Positions 44,050 to 56,120 of a stretch of 64,000 nt of DNA are shown piece by piece. Below the pieces are notes generated by a model. The model saw only the letters and a list, made by a program, of their open reading frames with translations, ran no database searches and was not told where the DNA came from. How positions within the stretch are numbered: position 1 is the stretch's first letter; each line of letters starts with the position of its first letter. The position numbers and the translations under genes are program-made. Location: assembly GCA_007115705.1 (NCBI GenBank), contig QXEO01000334.1:3221166-3285165 (forward strand), in the 5' to 3' direction. Origin of the DNA: Dactylis glomerata (Eukaryota; Streptophyta; Magnoliopsida; Poales; Poaceae).

Positions 44050-47000
44050 ATGGATCAAGACATGGACCTTACAATCGAAAGCCTAAACTTTCGCGTCGGA
44101 TCTTTAGGCTCGATTCGCCTTTCAGATCTGGTCTTGTCGGATCCGTCGGCAAGCGAAGTCAAGAAAATTGCAGTGTCAGAATCATCAGTGGGCTCTTCTA
44201 GCAAAGCAAATTCACCGATCAGCTTCGTAGCAACATAAGTCGCAGAGGGAAAAATCGCAGAAGTCCACAAAAACATGGAAAATTTTGATTTAGGAGATCA
44301 ACTTGAAGACCTCATGATCTGCCATGGTGATACTTCAGACAAGTCAACAGACACCTGGGAAACAGGACTAGAGCTTCATGAGGATGACGATTCAATCTTC
44401 TCAAGCTTCAACAGCAAGTTTGACAATCGGTATCAAGTACTCGCCATTGTAGGAGATAACTCGGAGGAACTCGATGAAAACAACAACCCAGTGTTCAACC
44501 TAGCAAATATATATAGAGGAGCAAATCACTTAGCAGAAGGAGAAACTGCAGACTCCGTGGCAAGCAGAGAGAAAATTCAACTATCAGTCCAAGAGTGGGG
44601 GATAATCAAAATAGCCGTAGAACATGGCACGCCAATACCAGGAGATGCAAGCAAAAATATGCTATTAGGGTATCACTATGCCTTAAGACAGCAGTCAAAG
44701 CAATTAGCAAAGGAGAGAATTGAAATATAGAAGAGGAAAGAGTCAGCCATCGCAGCAAGCATAGCTTACCATAAAGCACGCAGTGATGCATCATATACAA
44801 ATACCAAAAAGCATCATCGACATGGATCAAGGTTTGAAAACCTCGAACACTCCGAAAGGCAAAGCCTCTCCAAAAATCTCGACTCGTCCTTCCTATCGGT
44901 CGACGAGCAAGGTAATATCATACCAAAGACACCAGAAGCAGCGCTCATGGCAGCACAAACATATTGATACATCTCCAACGTATCCATAATTTTTGATGCT
45001 CCATGCTTGTTTTTACACCATTTGCTTAGTGTTTCGTTACACTTTGTGGCATTTTTTATGTATTTTCCGGAACTAACGTATTAACGAGATGCCACAGTGC
45101 CAGTTCCCTGTTTTCTGCTATTTTTGTGTTTCAGAAAAGTTACACAGGAAATATTCTCGGAATTGGACAAAACAAAAGCCAGAAGTCCAGATATTCACAG
45201 GAGCTTCCAGAACACCGAAGGAGAGACGGAGAGGGGCCACAGGGCGCCCACACCATAGGGCGGCGCGGCCTAGGGCTGGCCTACCCCCCGGTGGTGAGGC
45301 CACCCTGGTCCACCTCTAACGCCGCCCCTTCGCCTATAAAGACCCCCCGACGGGAAAAACCTAAGGACCCAATCATCGCGATCCGCCGCCGTCATCGACC
45401 CGAGATCGGGAGGGTCCAGAAGCTCTTCCCGGCACCCTGCCGGAGAGGGGAATCGCCACCGGAGGTCTTCTTCATCGCCATGCTTGCCTCTGGCGCGATG
45501 AGTGAGTAGTCTACCTTGGACTATGGGTCTATAGCAGTAGCTAGATGGTTGTCTTCTCTACCATGTGATTCATGTTTAGATCTCATGAGCTGCCTTACAT
45601 GATCGAGATCACCGTTATGTAATTCTACATGTTGTGTTTGTTGGGATCCGATGAATATTGGTGTTATGATTGAGTTGATGTACTAAATTTTATCTTATGT
45701 TATCTCTATGTTGTTTATGATCTTGCATGCTCTCCGTTGTTAGTAGCTATCTTGGCCAAGTAGTTGCTAGTGACTCCAAGAGGGGGTATTTATGCTCGAT
45801 AGTGGGTTCATGCCTCTATTTAATCCGGGGGAGTGACAGAAACCTCTAAGGTTGTAGATGTGCTATTGCTACTAGGGGGAAAACAACATTAATATGCTCA
45901 AGGGCATATGCTTTGTTTACATTACACACTTTGCTTAATGCAGTTATCTATTGTTCGCAACATAATACTTGTGGAGTTCTCGGATTGATTTGCCACAAGT
46001 GGATTATTAGTCATAGATGCAGTTGGATGGCGGTCTATGTTTCTTGTTGTAATGCCCAGAGTAAATCTCATTGTGATCCTCTTGATATATCATGTTGTCT
46101 TTATTCTATCAATTGCCCAACTGTAATTTGTTTACCTAGCATGTGTTATTTTATCTTAGGGAGAGACACCACTAGAGAACTATGGACCCCGGTCCTATTT
46201 TCTTTATATTGCTATCACCTGTTTACTTTACTCGCACTATTTACCTTACTCGCACTGTTTACTTTACTCGCATACTATTACTGCTTTCCACTCGATACGC
46301 TCATTCCTTTGTTTACAGCAAACCAGTGAGATTGACAACCTCATCGTAAGTTGGGAGCAAAGTTCTTGGTTGTGTTGTGTGCAGGTTCCACGTTGCTACT
46401 AGTTGAAGACGCGCTAACTCGTTTTATCGTAAACGGCGCCCTTGTTGGAGTGTCACTAGACTAGCAAGCATCACCTTTAGTTGTTTGGCTTCTTCCCCTT
46501 TGGATCGATAAACCTTGGTTTCTTACTGAGGGAAAACCTTGCTGTTGTACTCATCATACCTTCCTCTTGGGGTTCCCAACTGGACGGTGCTTTACATTAT
46601 CAACACTGTGCCGCATCACATATCTATACACAATGCGGCTAAGTCCAGGAGACCCAAGAGAGCATATGCATCGAGCTGCACTGCAAGGCCTAAGGATGGT
46701 AGGCAATAAGTTGACAGCAAAAGAACATGAGGCACATCGCAACAAAGGAGAGCGTAAGTCAAGGTCACCACGCCGTCACAATAGTCCTCGTCACGGAAGC
46801 GGCAACCGACAATCTAGGACACCATCACCTAGGTGACACAAAAGCCAAAGCATGGAGGAACCCGAAGATCCAGGACCCCCACCAAAACATATGACTACGA
46901 AGACGACAAAAAAGAGATGGGGGCATCGTGCTTTACTCACAGGTTTCGCACCACGCCAGTACCCAAGGGTTTCAAGTAACCTCATGATCAGCAAAAGTAC

Positions 47001-48754
47001 GATGGATCTCAGGAACCCCAATCATGGCTCTCGAATTACTTACAAGCAGTAAAAATATAGAGAGGAACAAAGGAAACAGCAATGCATAGCTTGCAACTAC
47101 ACCTCACTAGCGTAGCAAGGTCATGGTTGAGCAAATTAGAAAAAGGAACAATTGGAAGCTGGGAGGAACTCACAAAATAGTTCACAAGCAACTTCAAGTC
47201 GACATACAAGCGGCCAGCATCGATAGAAGCTGAAGCCTGCGTACAACAGCATAATGAGACACTAAGGTCATGTATCCAAATGTGGAGTATTATCAAAAAT
47301 TCCGCAGTCGAAGTTTTGGATGAAAGAGCAATAGATGCTTTCACGCTCGGGTTGCGGCGAGGAGACTTAATCAAAGAAATGGGCAGAATCAAGCCAAAGA
47401 CAGTATCTGATCTAATGGACATAGCGAATAGATTTGCAGATGGCGAAGATGCGTGCGACAACAAACAAACACGGTCACCAGAAGACGACAGAGGAAACAG
47501 GCACGACGTACAAAGGAGGAGATCCAGAAACTATGACAACCACGGCTCCCACAGTCAAGTAGCTGCAGGATACAAAGACAATACTTATCAAGGAGGTGAC
47601 CGCAGAAATTCGGGAAACCGCAGCAGCGGGAGAGAAGATTACAACAAAAGGTTCTAGACAAGAGAACCTAGAGAGTACAACCCATCACCGGAGGATATGC
47701 TAAATGGACCATGCCATATACAGTTTGCGTTCATCAACGGAAAACGAGTATCCAGACATGCAATGAAAGATTGCACAACGTTCTTGAAACTCCCGGAAGC
47801 AGCCATAAACAAACAAGCCAAAGCAAAGAGACAAGGATACGACGGGAACACCAACAATGTGCCTACAAAAGATCAGCAAGTAAATAATGGAGCCTCTCAA
47901 GGTCAGGAACAGCCAAATCAAGGGCACGACACTGACGGAGGATATGTCCCATCCAAAGGGCACATCACAACAATGATACAATCAGTACCAAAATCAAACA
48001 AAGAGGAAAAGAGCATAACTCGCCAAGTTAACCTAGCAGTATCATCGCCTCCAGCAATAACGGAATATCTGCACTGGTCAGAGCAACCCATAGAATTCAA
48101 TAGGGACGACCACCCATAACAGTGCCTCGGACGGGAAACGTGCCTCTGGTACTCAAAGCTCAAATTGGGACATACGACGTCGACAGAGTATTCATGGATG
48201 CAGGAAGTGGAATAAATCTTATATGCGCAAAAAATCTCCGAGCAATGCACATATCATTAGAATTCCTGAAACCAATAGACTATTCCTTCCATGGAATCAT
48301 CCCAGGGAGTGCTAACTATCCACTAGGTTGAATAGCACTCAACGTTTGCTTTGGGAATTGCCAAAACTACAGAAGAGAAAAGCTCAACTTTGAAGTCATC
48401 GACTGGCCATCACAATATCACGCGATCCTTGGGCGACCCGCATTTTCGCGATTTATGGCAGTTCCTCACTACACATATCTGGTACTCAAAATGGCAGGAC
48501 CCAATGGAATCATCATGGTGAAAGGAAGCTTCAAGTTATCAGACCTATGCGACAAGGAATTCCACAAGATGGCCCAAAACTTTGGCATGATGGCCAACTA
48601 TGGAGAACCCAAAGACAAGGCAAAAAGCGCGACTACAGGAGACACACAACAACTCGAAGGACATCCAATAGAGCCAGAAGTGAAGAAACTGCGGGTGCAG
48701 ACGTCAGATCCAGGAGAAGCAGCAGAAGACAAGGGAAAAACTTTGGCAACATAG
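44050..48754 (+). pseudogene. Element A gag and protease remnant
   Basis: Pieces: 44,050-44,730 (acidic N terminus), 44,731-44,964 continuing after the solo LTR at 46,624 to 46,836 (Arg/Ser-rich), then a capsid-type region at about 47,180-47,460 (TLGLRRGDLIKEMGRIKPKT, DLMDIANRFADGED), a basic linker, and a retroviral-type aspartic protease at 48,170-48,560 (VFMDAGSGINLI, FHGIIPGSANYPLG, AILGRPAFSRFMAVPHYTYL). At least six stops and some frame changes break it. The protease resembles that of element B (FHGIVPGHS, ALLGCPALAKFMAV). Confidence 0.7.
44965..46618 (+). mobile_element. Solo Athila-like LTR inside gag of element A
   Basis: 1,654 bp, TGATACATC...CCGCATCA, flanked by the target duplication CATAT (44,960-44,964 and 46,619-46,623). 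It shares long stretches with the 5' LTR of element C, for example ACACAGGAAATATTCTCGGA near 45,143 and 60,428. Removing it rejoins the host reading frame across ACATAT/CTATAC. A solo LTR arises by recombination between the two LTRs of a full element. Confidence 0.88.
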
Positions 48755-49039
48755 GCGACAAGTGCACAAAAGTAGAGTAGAAAAACAAGGCTATTAAAAG
48801 CCAACAAGCTATCCCAGGGCAATGCCCTCTAGATCCAGAACACGGGTCACTGGCCGGATCTCTTGGGACACCCCATGTATCTTACATTATAAGTATAAAT
48901 AAAGACAAAGTTCCTCCTATTTGAGTTTACGTGTCTTCAAGTAAAACTGTGGCAAACGCACCAAACACAGAGCATAAACGCCATGAGGACAAAAACAAAA
49001 TTTCTGGCAAAAGAACTCAGAAACAGAAACTCTCGCATT

Positions 49040-49998
49040 TCACAACATTGGCTGGTCAGAATCATCTACTCCTAGAGGGTTTAAGTAATGATGCTCGCGG
49101 AAAAATGCGGCATCCTCTCGAAGCAATCTAGCTATGATCCTCCTCACTGGTTGCAGTGTAGCATCCATATGGACTTGCAGCCTAACTCCCCCTTGAGGAA
49201 AACCTAGTGACATGGAGCTATAATTGAGCCTTGGATGCCACTTACATATCCATCCAAGAGCAAAATTGGCACCAGCCACCAGATTGAGCTCTATCAGTCG
49301 ATGAATTCGCTGACTAGATCTAAAAATATCGAGTAGCTGCGTAATGCTTCCTGGCAGAGGGTTGCGGGGAAGCATGATGGAGTACATGGTCATCAAGGAT
49401 TTTCGACAACCATCCACAGCCTCACTAATGTGCTGAGCGCGATCCTGTAGAAGTACAATAGCACTGCGGTGCCTTGGGTCAGCCCACAAAGAAGACGCAT
49501 CTTTTGATACCTTCTCCAAAGCTGTGATTCACTCAGCAAATCGACGATTTTCATCAGCAGGATGTAAGCAAGTACCTGGAAGGTACAAATTCATCAAAAT
49601 ACAATGACAAAAGAGGCAGCAAGAATTTCAAGAAGGTCTACAGGAAACTTACACTTCAACTGTTCACAAGCTGATTCGATGAACTCAACAACGAAAGAGT
49701 CACACTCCTTCAGATGCATAACTTGGGCAACTGAACCCGACAATTTATCTTCAAGAACGGATACTTGCTTCATCAGGCCATAAGATTTACTGGCCTAGGT
49801 CATAGCAATCTTCGCCTGATGCTTCATCAAAGATAAACGACCTTCAAGGTCCGCAATCCTCAACAAGTATTCACTGCATCGGCAAGAAGAACGAGTAGCA
49901 GAAAGAGTCGCAATACGAAGTGCATTGACAGGAGGCGACCCATGACCACGATCCATCGATCCACCAGTACTCTCATGTTGGAAGGAAAGAAAATACAA
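49040..49998 (-). pseudogene. Element A antisense ORF, second part (coiled-coil type)
   Basis: Opposite to the gag strand. The frame at 49,998-49,795 contains a heptad-like stretch (LLRIADLEGRLSLMKHQAKI). The frame at 49,519-49,040 (159 aa) starts MEKVSKDASSLW and includes SLMTMYSIMLPRNPLPGSIT. Such antisense frames are known from Tat-lineage gypsy elements of grasses, where parts match the Pfam family of putative gypsy-type transposon proteins. Interrupted by stops and possibly introns. Function unknown. Confidence 0.5.
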
Positions 49999-50010
49999 AA
50001 GGACACAACT

Positions 50011-50743
50011 TGTCGTGGGGATGACTTAGGGGGCGTACCACGGGCCAGGCAATATGTCGGCTGGCGTCCCAGGAGTCCCCGCGGCTCCAACGCGAGAAGA
50101 CCGGCTCCGACCGAAGGGCCGGCTGCGCCAGCAGCCGGCTGGCGACTCCACCGAGGAGAACTGGAGCCGGGCGATGAAGACAAAGGTTCTCAACGGTTGT
50201 CTGGCCAAAAGTAGGACGGCCCCGACAAGAGCGGCAGGGGCGCAGGACAGGAGTGACGAGCGCCATGACCACGTCCAGCCAATGAGCGATCGAAGACCCT
50301 TCCCCACGATGGGATCCGAGGCAAAAGGGAAGGGATATGCCCTCCAGATGCCAGCCCAGGGGAAAGGCACTTTATAAAGTGCCTTTGCCAGAGTAGGGCC
50401 GGAGGAGGACGCCACCGTCGAGGAGCCGGCAGCCGGCCGAATTGCTACCTAAACCTGTAACCAGGCCCCCGCCTATATAAGGGGGCCTGGACCCTTAGCG
50501 TAGGAGAGATCCGATCTTCTTCTTCCTCCTCTAGCCGAACAGCTCGAGGAGCACTGTAATCGTGACTACCTAATCAATACGAAGCAGGCAGGAAGTAGGG
50601 GTTTACCTCCAACCGGGAGGGCCCTGAACCTGGGTAAACCGAGGTGTCTCTGTTGGCACAATCCTGAGCCGGACCTATCGTCACCAACGTCGAGCCCCTC
50701 CGATAAGCCTCCCCATGGCTACTGTCTCCAAATTCCCACGACA
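50011..50743 (+). repeat. 5' LTR of element B
   Basis: 733 bp. Contains a perfect 24-nt palindrome centred on TTTATAAA (50,363-50,386) and a 30-nt inverted repeat with 10-nt arms around GCCTATATAA (50,461-50,490), the likely TATA box. GCCGGC words are frequent. Confidence 0.93.
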
Positions 50744-50756
50744 GTTGGCGCCCACC

Positions 50757-52136
50757 ATGGGGCAAAGCGCGGTGGCGAGTGGAGTCAAGTTCCGGCCGGG
50801 ACCCTCCAGCGAGAAGGTCGCCTCCGGCCTCATCTGGAGGTTCGGCACCTTCGACTGCGTCGACGACAACTTGGCCCACTTCAAGAATGGCTTCGGCAAC
50901 AGCGGCTCCTTCCTCGACGTCGGCAGCCACCGCTTCTACGTCGCCAAGCCCTTCCCAGAGGAGGTCACCGACGTCTTCGACTCCCTCTGCGACGGAGGCT
51001 CGAGCTGCGGTGAAAGCAACAATCTTGGCACCATGGTCGAGGTGATGGCCCTGGGAGAGGATGAGGGTGGCGACTTACCGCGCCCCGAGTGCCCGTCGCT
51101 CGAGCGCCCACCTCCTCAGGAGCAGGATGCTCCACTCCCAGAGCGGGATGCCCCGGACGTCTCCGTGGTGGACCTGCGCGTTCCCCTCGACCGCGTCATC
51201 GATCCCGGCCGGGTCGCCGAGGCCCTGGAGCGGACGCGCCTCGTTCTCCTTGGCAAGATGGCTGGAGACGAGGCCAACCGGCGCCGCGCGAGTGCCACGC
51301 TCAGCGAGTTCTACGACGTGCATGGAGACGCACCGACCGAGCTCGCCCATGACTCGTGCCGCAGCTTCGCCACCGTCGTCCCCGGCCAGATCCAGCGGTC
51401 ACCATCGGCAAGCCGACGCCGCGGAGGGCCTGGACAGGGCGGCCGTGCTCCGAGCGGCAGCGCCCAAGGCCGCCGCGCCCAGCAAGGCAGCGGAGCAAGC
51501 AGGCCATGCTTGATCGCGGAGTCAGCGCCAGGGTCGGAGTCCCAGGCTCGCCCATCGGCGCTGCACATCCACCTGTGGCTCGACCACGTCAAGACGTCCT
51601 CTAGGGGATCTGCTAGCTCAAAGCGAGCAGCTTCTGACCAAGGAGGCCCGAGGGCTGCATGCAGCGGTCATGGGCGCAAAGAGGGCAAGTGCACCCTCGA
51701 TGATGCGCTTGATCAGCCGTGTAAATTTCACACCTCCCCGGGCAGGGAAGCAACCCACTCCACGTGTCAGCGTCGTTTCATGAGAGAGCTGGAGCAGCGC
51801 GCTTGGCAGGTCCCTGGTACGTCGCAAGCGCAGCCGGCTGGAGGTCAGGAGGACCAACAGCGCGACCCGGCTAGAGGCGAGCCGGATCAAGATGATGACT
51901 TCCCGACCGATGTGGAGCAGTATCACATTTTCACTACCCCCGGCAAGGACAAAAGGAACGACCTTTGGCATGAGGCAGAGGTGAACGCTGTGATGCCCGC
52001 AGAACCCCAGTTCATGCATTGGTCTAAGGCGGCCATTACCTGGGGGCGCGAGGACCATCCGAGGCTGATGCCCAGCCCTGGAGAGTACACTCTGGTTGTG
52101 GATCCTGTTGTGTGTTCCGATACGCACATGTGTTGA
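50757..52136 (+). pseudogene. Element B gag region
   Basis: From the ATG at 50,757 (another in-frame ATG at 50,715 lies in the LTR) to a TGA at 52,134-52,136. I do not recognise a capsid domain or a zinc knuckle; the segment 51,350-51,800 is low-complexity (Ser/Arg/Gln-rich), so the gag core may be internally deleted. The C-terminal part (VEQYHIFTTPGKDKR, EPQFMHWSKAAITWGREDHP) is the usual linker before protease in this lineage. It stays in frame with pol. Confidence 0.7.
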
Positions 52137-55100
52137 TTCTCCCGCGTGCTCATCGACGACGGTAGCAGTATTAACCTTCTTTACCAAAGCTCCCTGGAGA
52201 AGCTGGGCATCCCGCTTGCTCAGCTGAAACCTAGCCGGCTCACCTTCCATGGCATCGTGCCTGGGCATTCTTGCACCCCTTTGGGCAAGGTGCAGCTGGA
52301 GGTTTTCTTCAGAAAGAAGGGGAATAGCCGCCACAAGCCCATTTGGTTCAAGGTGGTGGATATCAGCAGTCCCTACCACGCGCTGCTAGGCTGTCCGGCC
52401 CTGGCCAAGTTCATGGCAGTCCTGCACTACGCCTATCTAAAGATGAAGCTCCCAGGGCCCAGAGGTGTGATCACAGTCTCGGGAAACTTCAAGAAGTCCC
52501 TGGCCTGTACAAAGGAGAGCTCGCAGCTGGCAGAGGCGCTGGTCATCGCCGAGGAGAAGAGGCAGCTTCTACATCGCGTGGAGCTGACCCAACAAGACGT
52601 ACCGGTTCGCCAGTTGCCTGTGGAGCAATTCGAGCCGGCCAACGACACCAAGAAGATCCTGCTGGACGAGAGTGACCCCTCCAAGTACGTCATCATCGGC
52701 ACCGGCTTGTCTGCCAAATAGGAAAGCGAGCTCACCAGCTTCCTCCGTGAGAATCGGGACATCTTCGCATGGACTCCAAATGACATGCCTGGTGTGCCGA
52801 GGGAGCTGGCTGAGCATGCACTCAACGTCCGGCCGGATGCCAAGCCGGTCAAGCAGCCGCTGTGGCGGTTTGTAGAAGAAAAGAGGAAAGCCATTGGCGA
52901 GGAGATTGCCCGGCTCCTTGCAGCCGGCTTTATCATGGAAGTGTTTTACCCTGACTGGCTTGCAAACCCAGTCTTGGTTCTGAAGAAGAATAACACTTGG
53001 CGAATGTGTATCGACTACACCAGCCTCAACAAGGCTTGCCCCAAGGATCCTTTCGCGCTGCCATGAATTGACCAGGTGATCGACTCCACAGCCGGCTGTG
53101 ACCTATTGTCTTTCCTGGGCACCTATTCAGGCTACCACCAGATCCCGCTCTTCCAGCCGGATCAGATCAAGACCTCCTTCATCACCCCATATGGAGCCTA
53201 CTGCTACGTTACCATGCCGTTCGGCCTGAAAAACACCGGAGCCACTTACCAGCGAACCATGCAGCGATGTCTGCAGGAGTAGATTAGGAGGAATGTACAC
53301 GCCTATGTGGACGATGTGGTGGTGAAGACCAAGCAGAGTGGCATGCTCCTGGACGATCTCAAGGAGACCTTCACCAACCTGCGGTGCTATCGCATGAAGC
53401 TCAACCCTAAGAAGTGCACCTTTGGTGTGCCGGCTGGGCAGCTCCTAGGTTACATCGTTTCCCAGCGAGGGATTGAGGCTAACCCCTCGAAGATAAAAGC
53501 CATCGAGGCCCTAGAGAAGCCCACCCAGCTCAGAGATGTGCAGAAGTTTGCTGGTTGTTTGGCCTCGCTTAGCCGGTTTGTCAGCCGGCTCGGGGAGAAG
53601 GCCATGCCGCTGTACCAGCTGATGAAGAAGACGGACCACTTCGTTTGGTCCCAACGCGCTGACGACGCCTTCAACAACCTCAAGCGAGCCCTGTCTACCG
53701 CGCCAATCTTGGCAGCGCCGGCACCGCGAGAGCAAATGCTGCTCTACATCGCAGCAACCCCGCGCGTCATCAGCGTGGTGATCGTGGTGGAGCGCACCGA
53801 GGAAGGCAAAGAGCTGCCGGTCCAGCGCCCGGTGTACTACTTGAGTGAGGTGCTCACTCTCTCCAAACAGAATTACCCGCACTACCAGAAGGTCGCGTAC
53901 GGCGTGTACATGGCGGCCAAGAAGCTGAAGCACTACTTCGAGGAGCACCCAATCACGGTGGTAAGCACCACCCTGCTCTCGGAGATCATCGGGTGCAAGG
54001 ATGCGTCGGGAAGAGTGGCCAAATGGGCGATCGAGCTCGCAGCTCATACCATTCAGTACAAGCCCAGGACGACGATCAAGTCACAGATCATAGCGGACTT
54101 CTTCGCTGACTGGGGAGAGCACCAGTACCTGCCGCCGGCTCCGGACTCCACCCACTAGCGCATGCACTTCGATGGCTCCAAGCTGCTCGGGGGTTTGGGA
54201 GCTGGTGTCGTCCTCACCTCTCCCAAGGGAGACAAGCTGCAGTACGTGCTGCAGATGCACTTCCGTGCGTCAAACAACGTCGCTGAGTATGAAGCCCTGA
54301 TACATGGGCTCAAGATGGCCAAGCAGATCGGCATCAGGAGGATCCTCTGTTTCGGAGACTCCGACCTAGTGACGCACCAGGTCTCAGGGGACTGGGACGC
54401 CAGGGATGCCAACATGGCCTCCTATCGCTTCTACGTGCAGCAGCTCAGCGGATTCTTCAAGGGCTGCGAGTTCCACCATGTCCCCAGAGCAAACAACGAG
54501 GAAGTAGATTGGCTGTCCAAGATCGGCGCCACCAAGCAGGATATCCCAGCTGGGGTATCCCTGGAGATCATCCACAAGCCGTCTATCAAACCTTCGCCGG
54601 AATCCATATCCATCTACGTGCCTGGAGACCCAGCCCCGGCTCAGGTACCGCCACCGGACCCGGGGGCTGCCGTCTCGGGGCTGGAGGAGGCAGCCGGCCA
54701 GCCCAGCGCGGCTGGCTCGACAAAGGACAGGGGGACTGCCGGCTCCACGCCCGCTCCCCTAGCCGGACCATCAGATGAAGCTGGCACAACGACGGACCCG
54801 GGGGCTGCTGAGCCTCTGGTTGCCAGTGTCTTCCACATACGGGTGATACCTTCCTGGGCGGAGCCATTCTCCAACTACCGCATCACTGGGGACTTGCCGC
54901 AATACGAAGTGGAAGCTAGGCGAATTCAACGTCGAGCTGGGGCGTACACCATCATCAACAGCGAGCTGTACAAGCGCAGTGTGTCAGGCATCTTCCAGAA
55001 GTGCATCGAGCCGGAAGAAGGGATAGAGCTGCTAAGAGAGATACACCAAGGGGAGTGCGGACATCATGCATCTTCCAGAGCCTTGGTGGCCAAAGCCTTC

Positions 55101-56120
55101 CGACATGGCTTCTACTGGCCAACGGCCAAGCAGAATGCAGAGCAGCTGGTGAAGCAGTGCAACGGCTGCCAACGCTTCTCCAAGCATAGAAACACTCCAG
55201 CGGCAGCTCTCAAGACCATCCCGCTCACCTGGCCATTCGCGGTTTGGGGTCTGGACATGGTAGGGCCATTCAAGACCGCACCCGGGGGCTTGACGCATCT
55301 GCTGGTTGCTGTGGACAAGTTCACCAAGTGGATCGAGGCCAAGCCAATCAAAAAACTCGACGATTCGTCCACGATCAAGTTCTTCAACGAGATCATCACA
55401 AGATACGGAGTTCCCCACAGCATCATCACCGACAACGGGACAAACTTTGCGAAGGGAGTCTTTGCGGATTACTGTGGTCAGAAAGGCATCCGGCTGGACT
55501 TAGCGTCAGTAGCGCACCCTCAGTCAAATGGATAAGTGGAGAAGGCAAATGGGCTGATCCTAGCCGGCATCAAACCAAGACTGGTCGAGCCTCTCGAACG
55601 CTCAGCCGGCTATTGGGTCGAAGAGCTACCCTCAGTGCTCTGGAGCCTGCGCACCACTCCAAACCGCTCTGTTGGCTTCACACCTTTCTTCCTAGTCTAT
55701 GGAGCAGAAGCGGTGTTGCCCACGGACATTGAGTTCGACGCGCCCAGAATTGTCCAGTACACAGAGAAGCAAGCAAAAGAAGCTTGCAAAGATGGCGTCG
55801 ACCTCCTCGAGGAGGCGCGAGAACAGGCTCTGGCTAGATCAGCGCTTTACCAGCAACAGCTACGACGATACCACAGCCGGAAAATTTGCCCGCTCGCGTT
55901 TCGCGAAGGAGATCTCGTACTCCGGCTGGTCCAAAGCACTAAAGGCATGCACAAGCTGTCTCCTCCCTGGGAGGGACCGTTCATTGTCAGTCGGGTGCTG
56001 GGCAATGGGACATATTACCTCATCGACACACAAGAGCCCAGAAAGAACAAGGCAGATAACTCTGACAAGGAGACCGAGCGTCCCTGGAATGTCAGTCTCC
56101 TAAGACCTTTCTTCTGCTAA
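52137..56120 (+). pseudogene. Element B pol: protease, reverse transcriptase, two RNase H, integrase
   Basis: Same frame as gag, with in-frame stops ending at 52,721, 53,066, 53,282, 54,158 and 55,535 and no frameshift. Protease: LIDDGSSINLL. Reverse transcriptase: KNNTWRMCIDYTSLNKACPK and YVDDVVVKTK, but motif A reads FLGTYSGYHQI, without the usual catalytic Asp after FL. A degenerate RNase H (about 53,730-54,120) is followed by a second, archaeal-like RNase H (MHFDGSK, EYEALIHGL, GDSDLV). Integrase: zinc-binding H/C pattern (GHHASSRAL...CNGCQRF), catalytic blocks GLDMVGPF, ITDNGTNF and the Glu after the last stop. Inactive as it stands. Confidence 0.9.
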
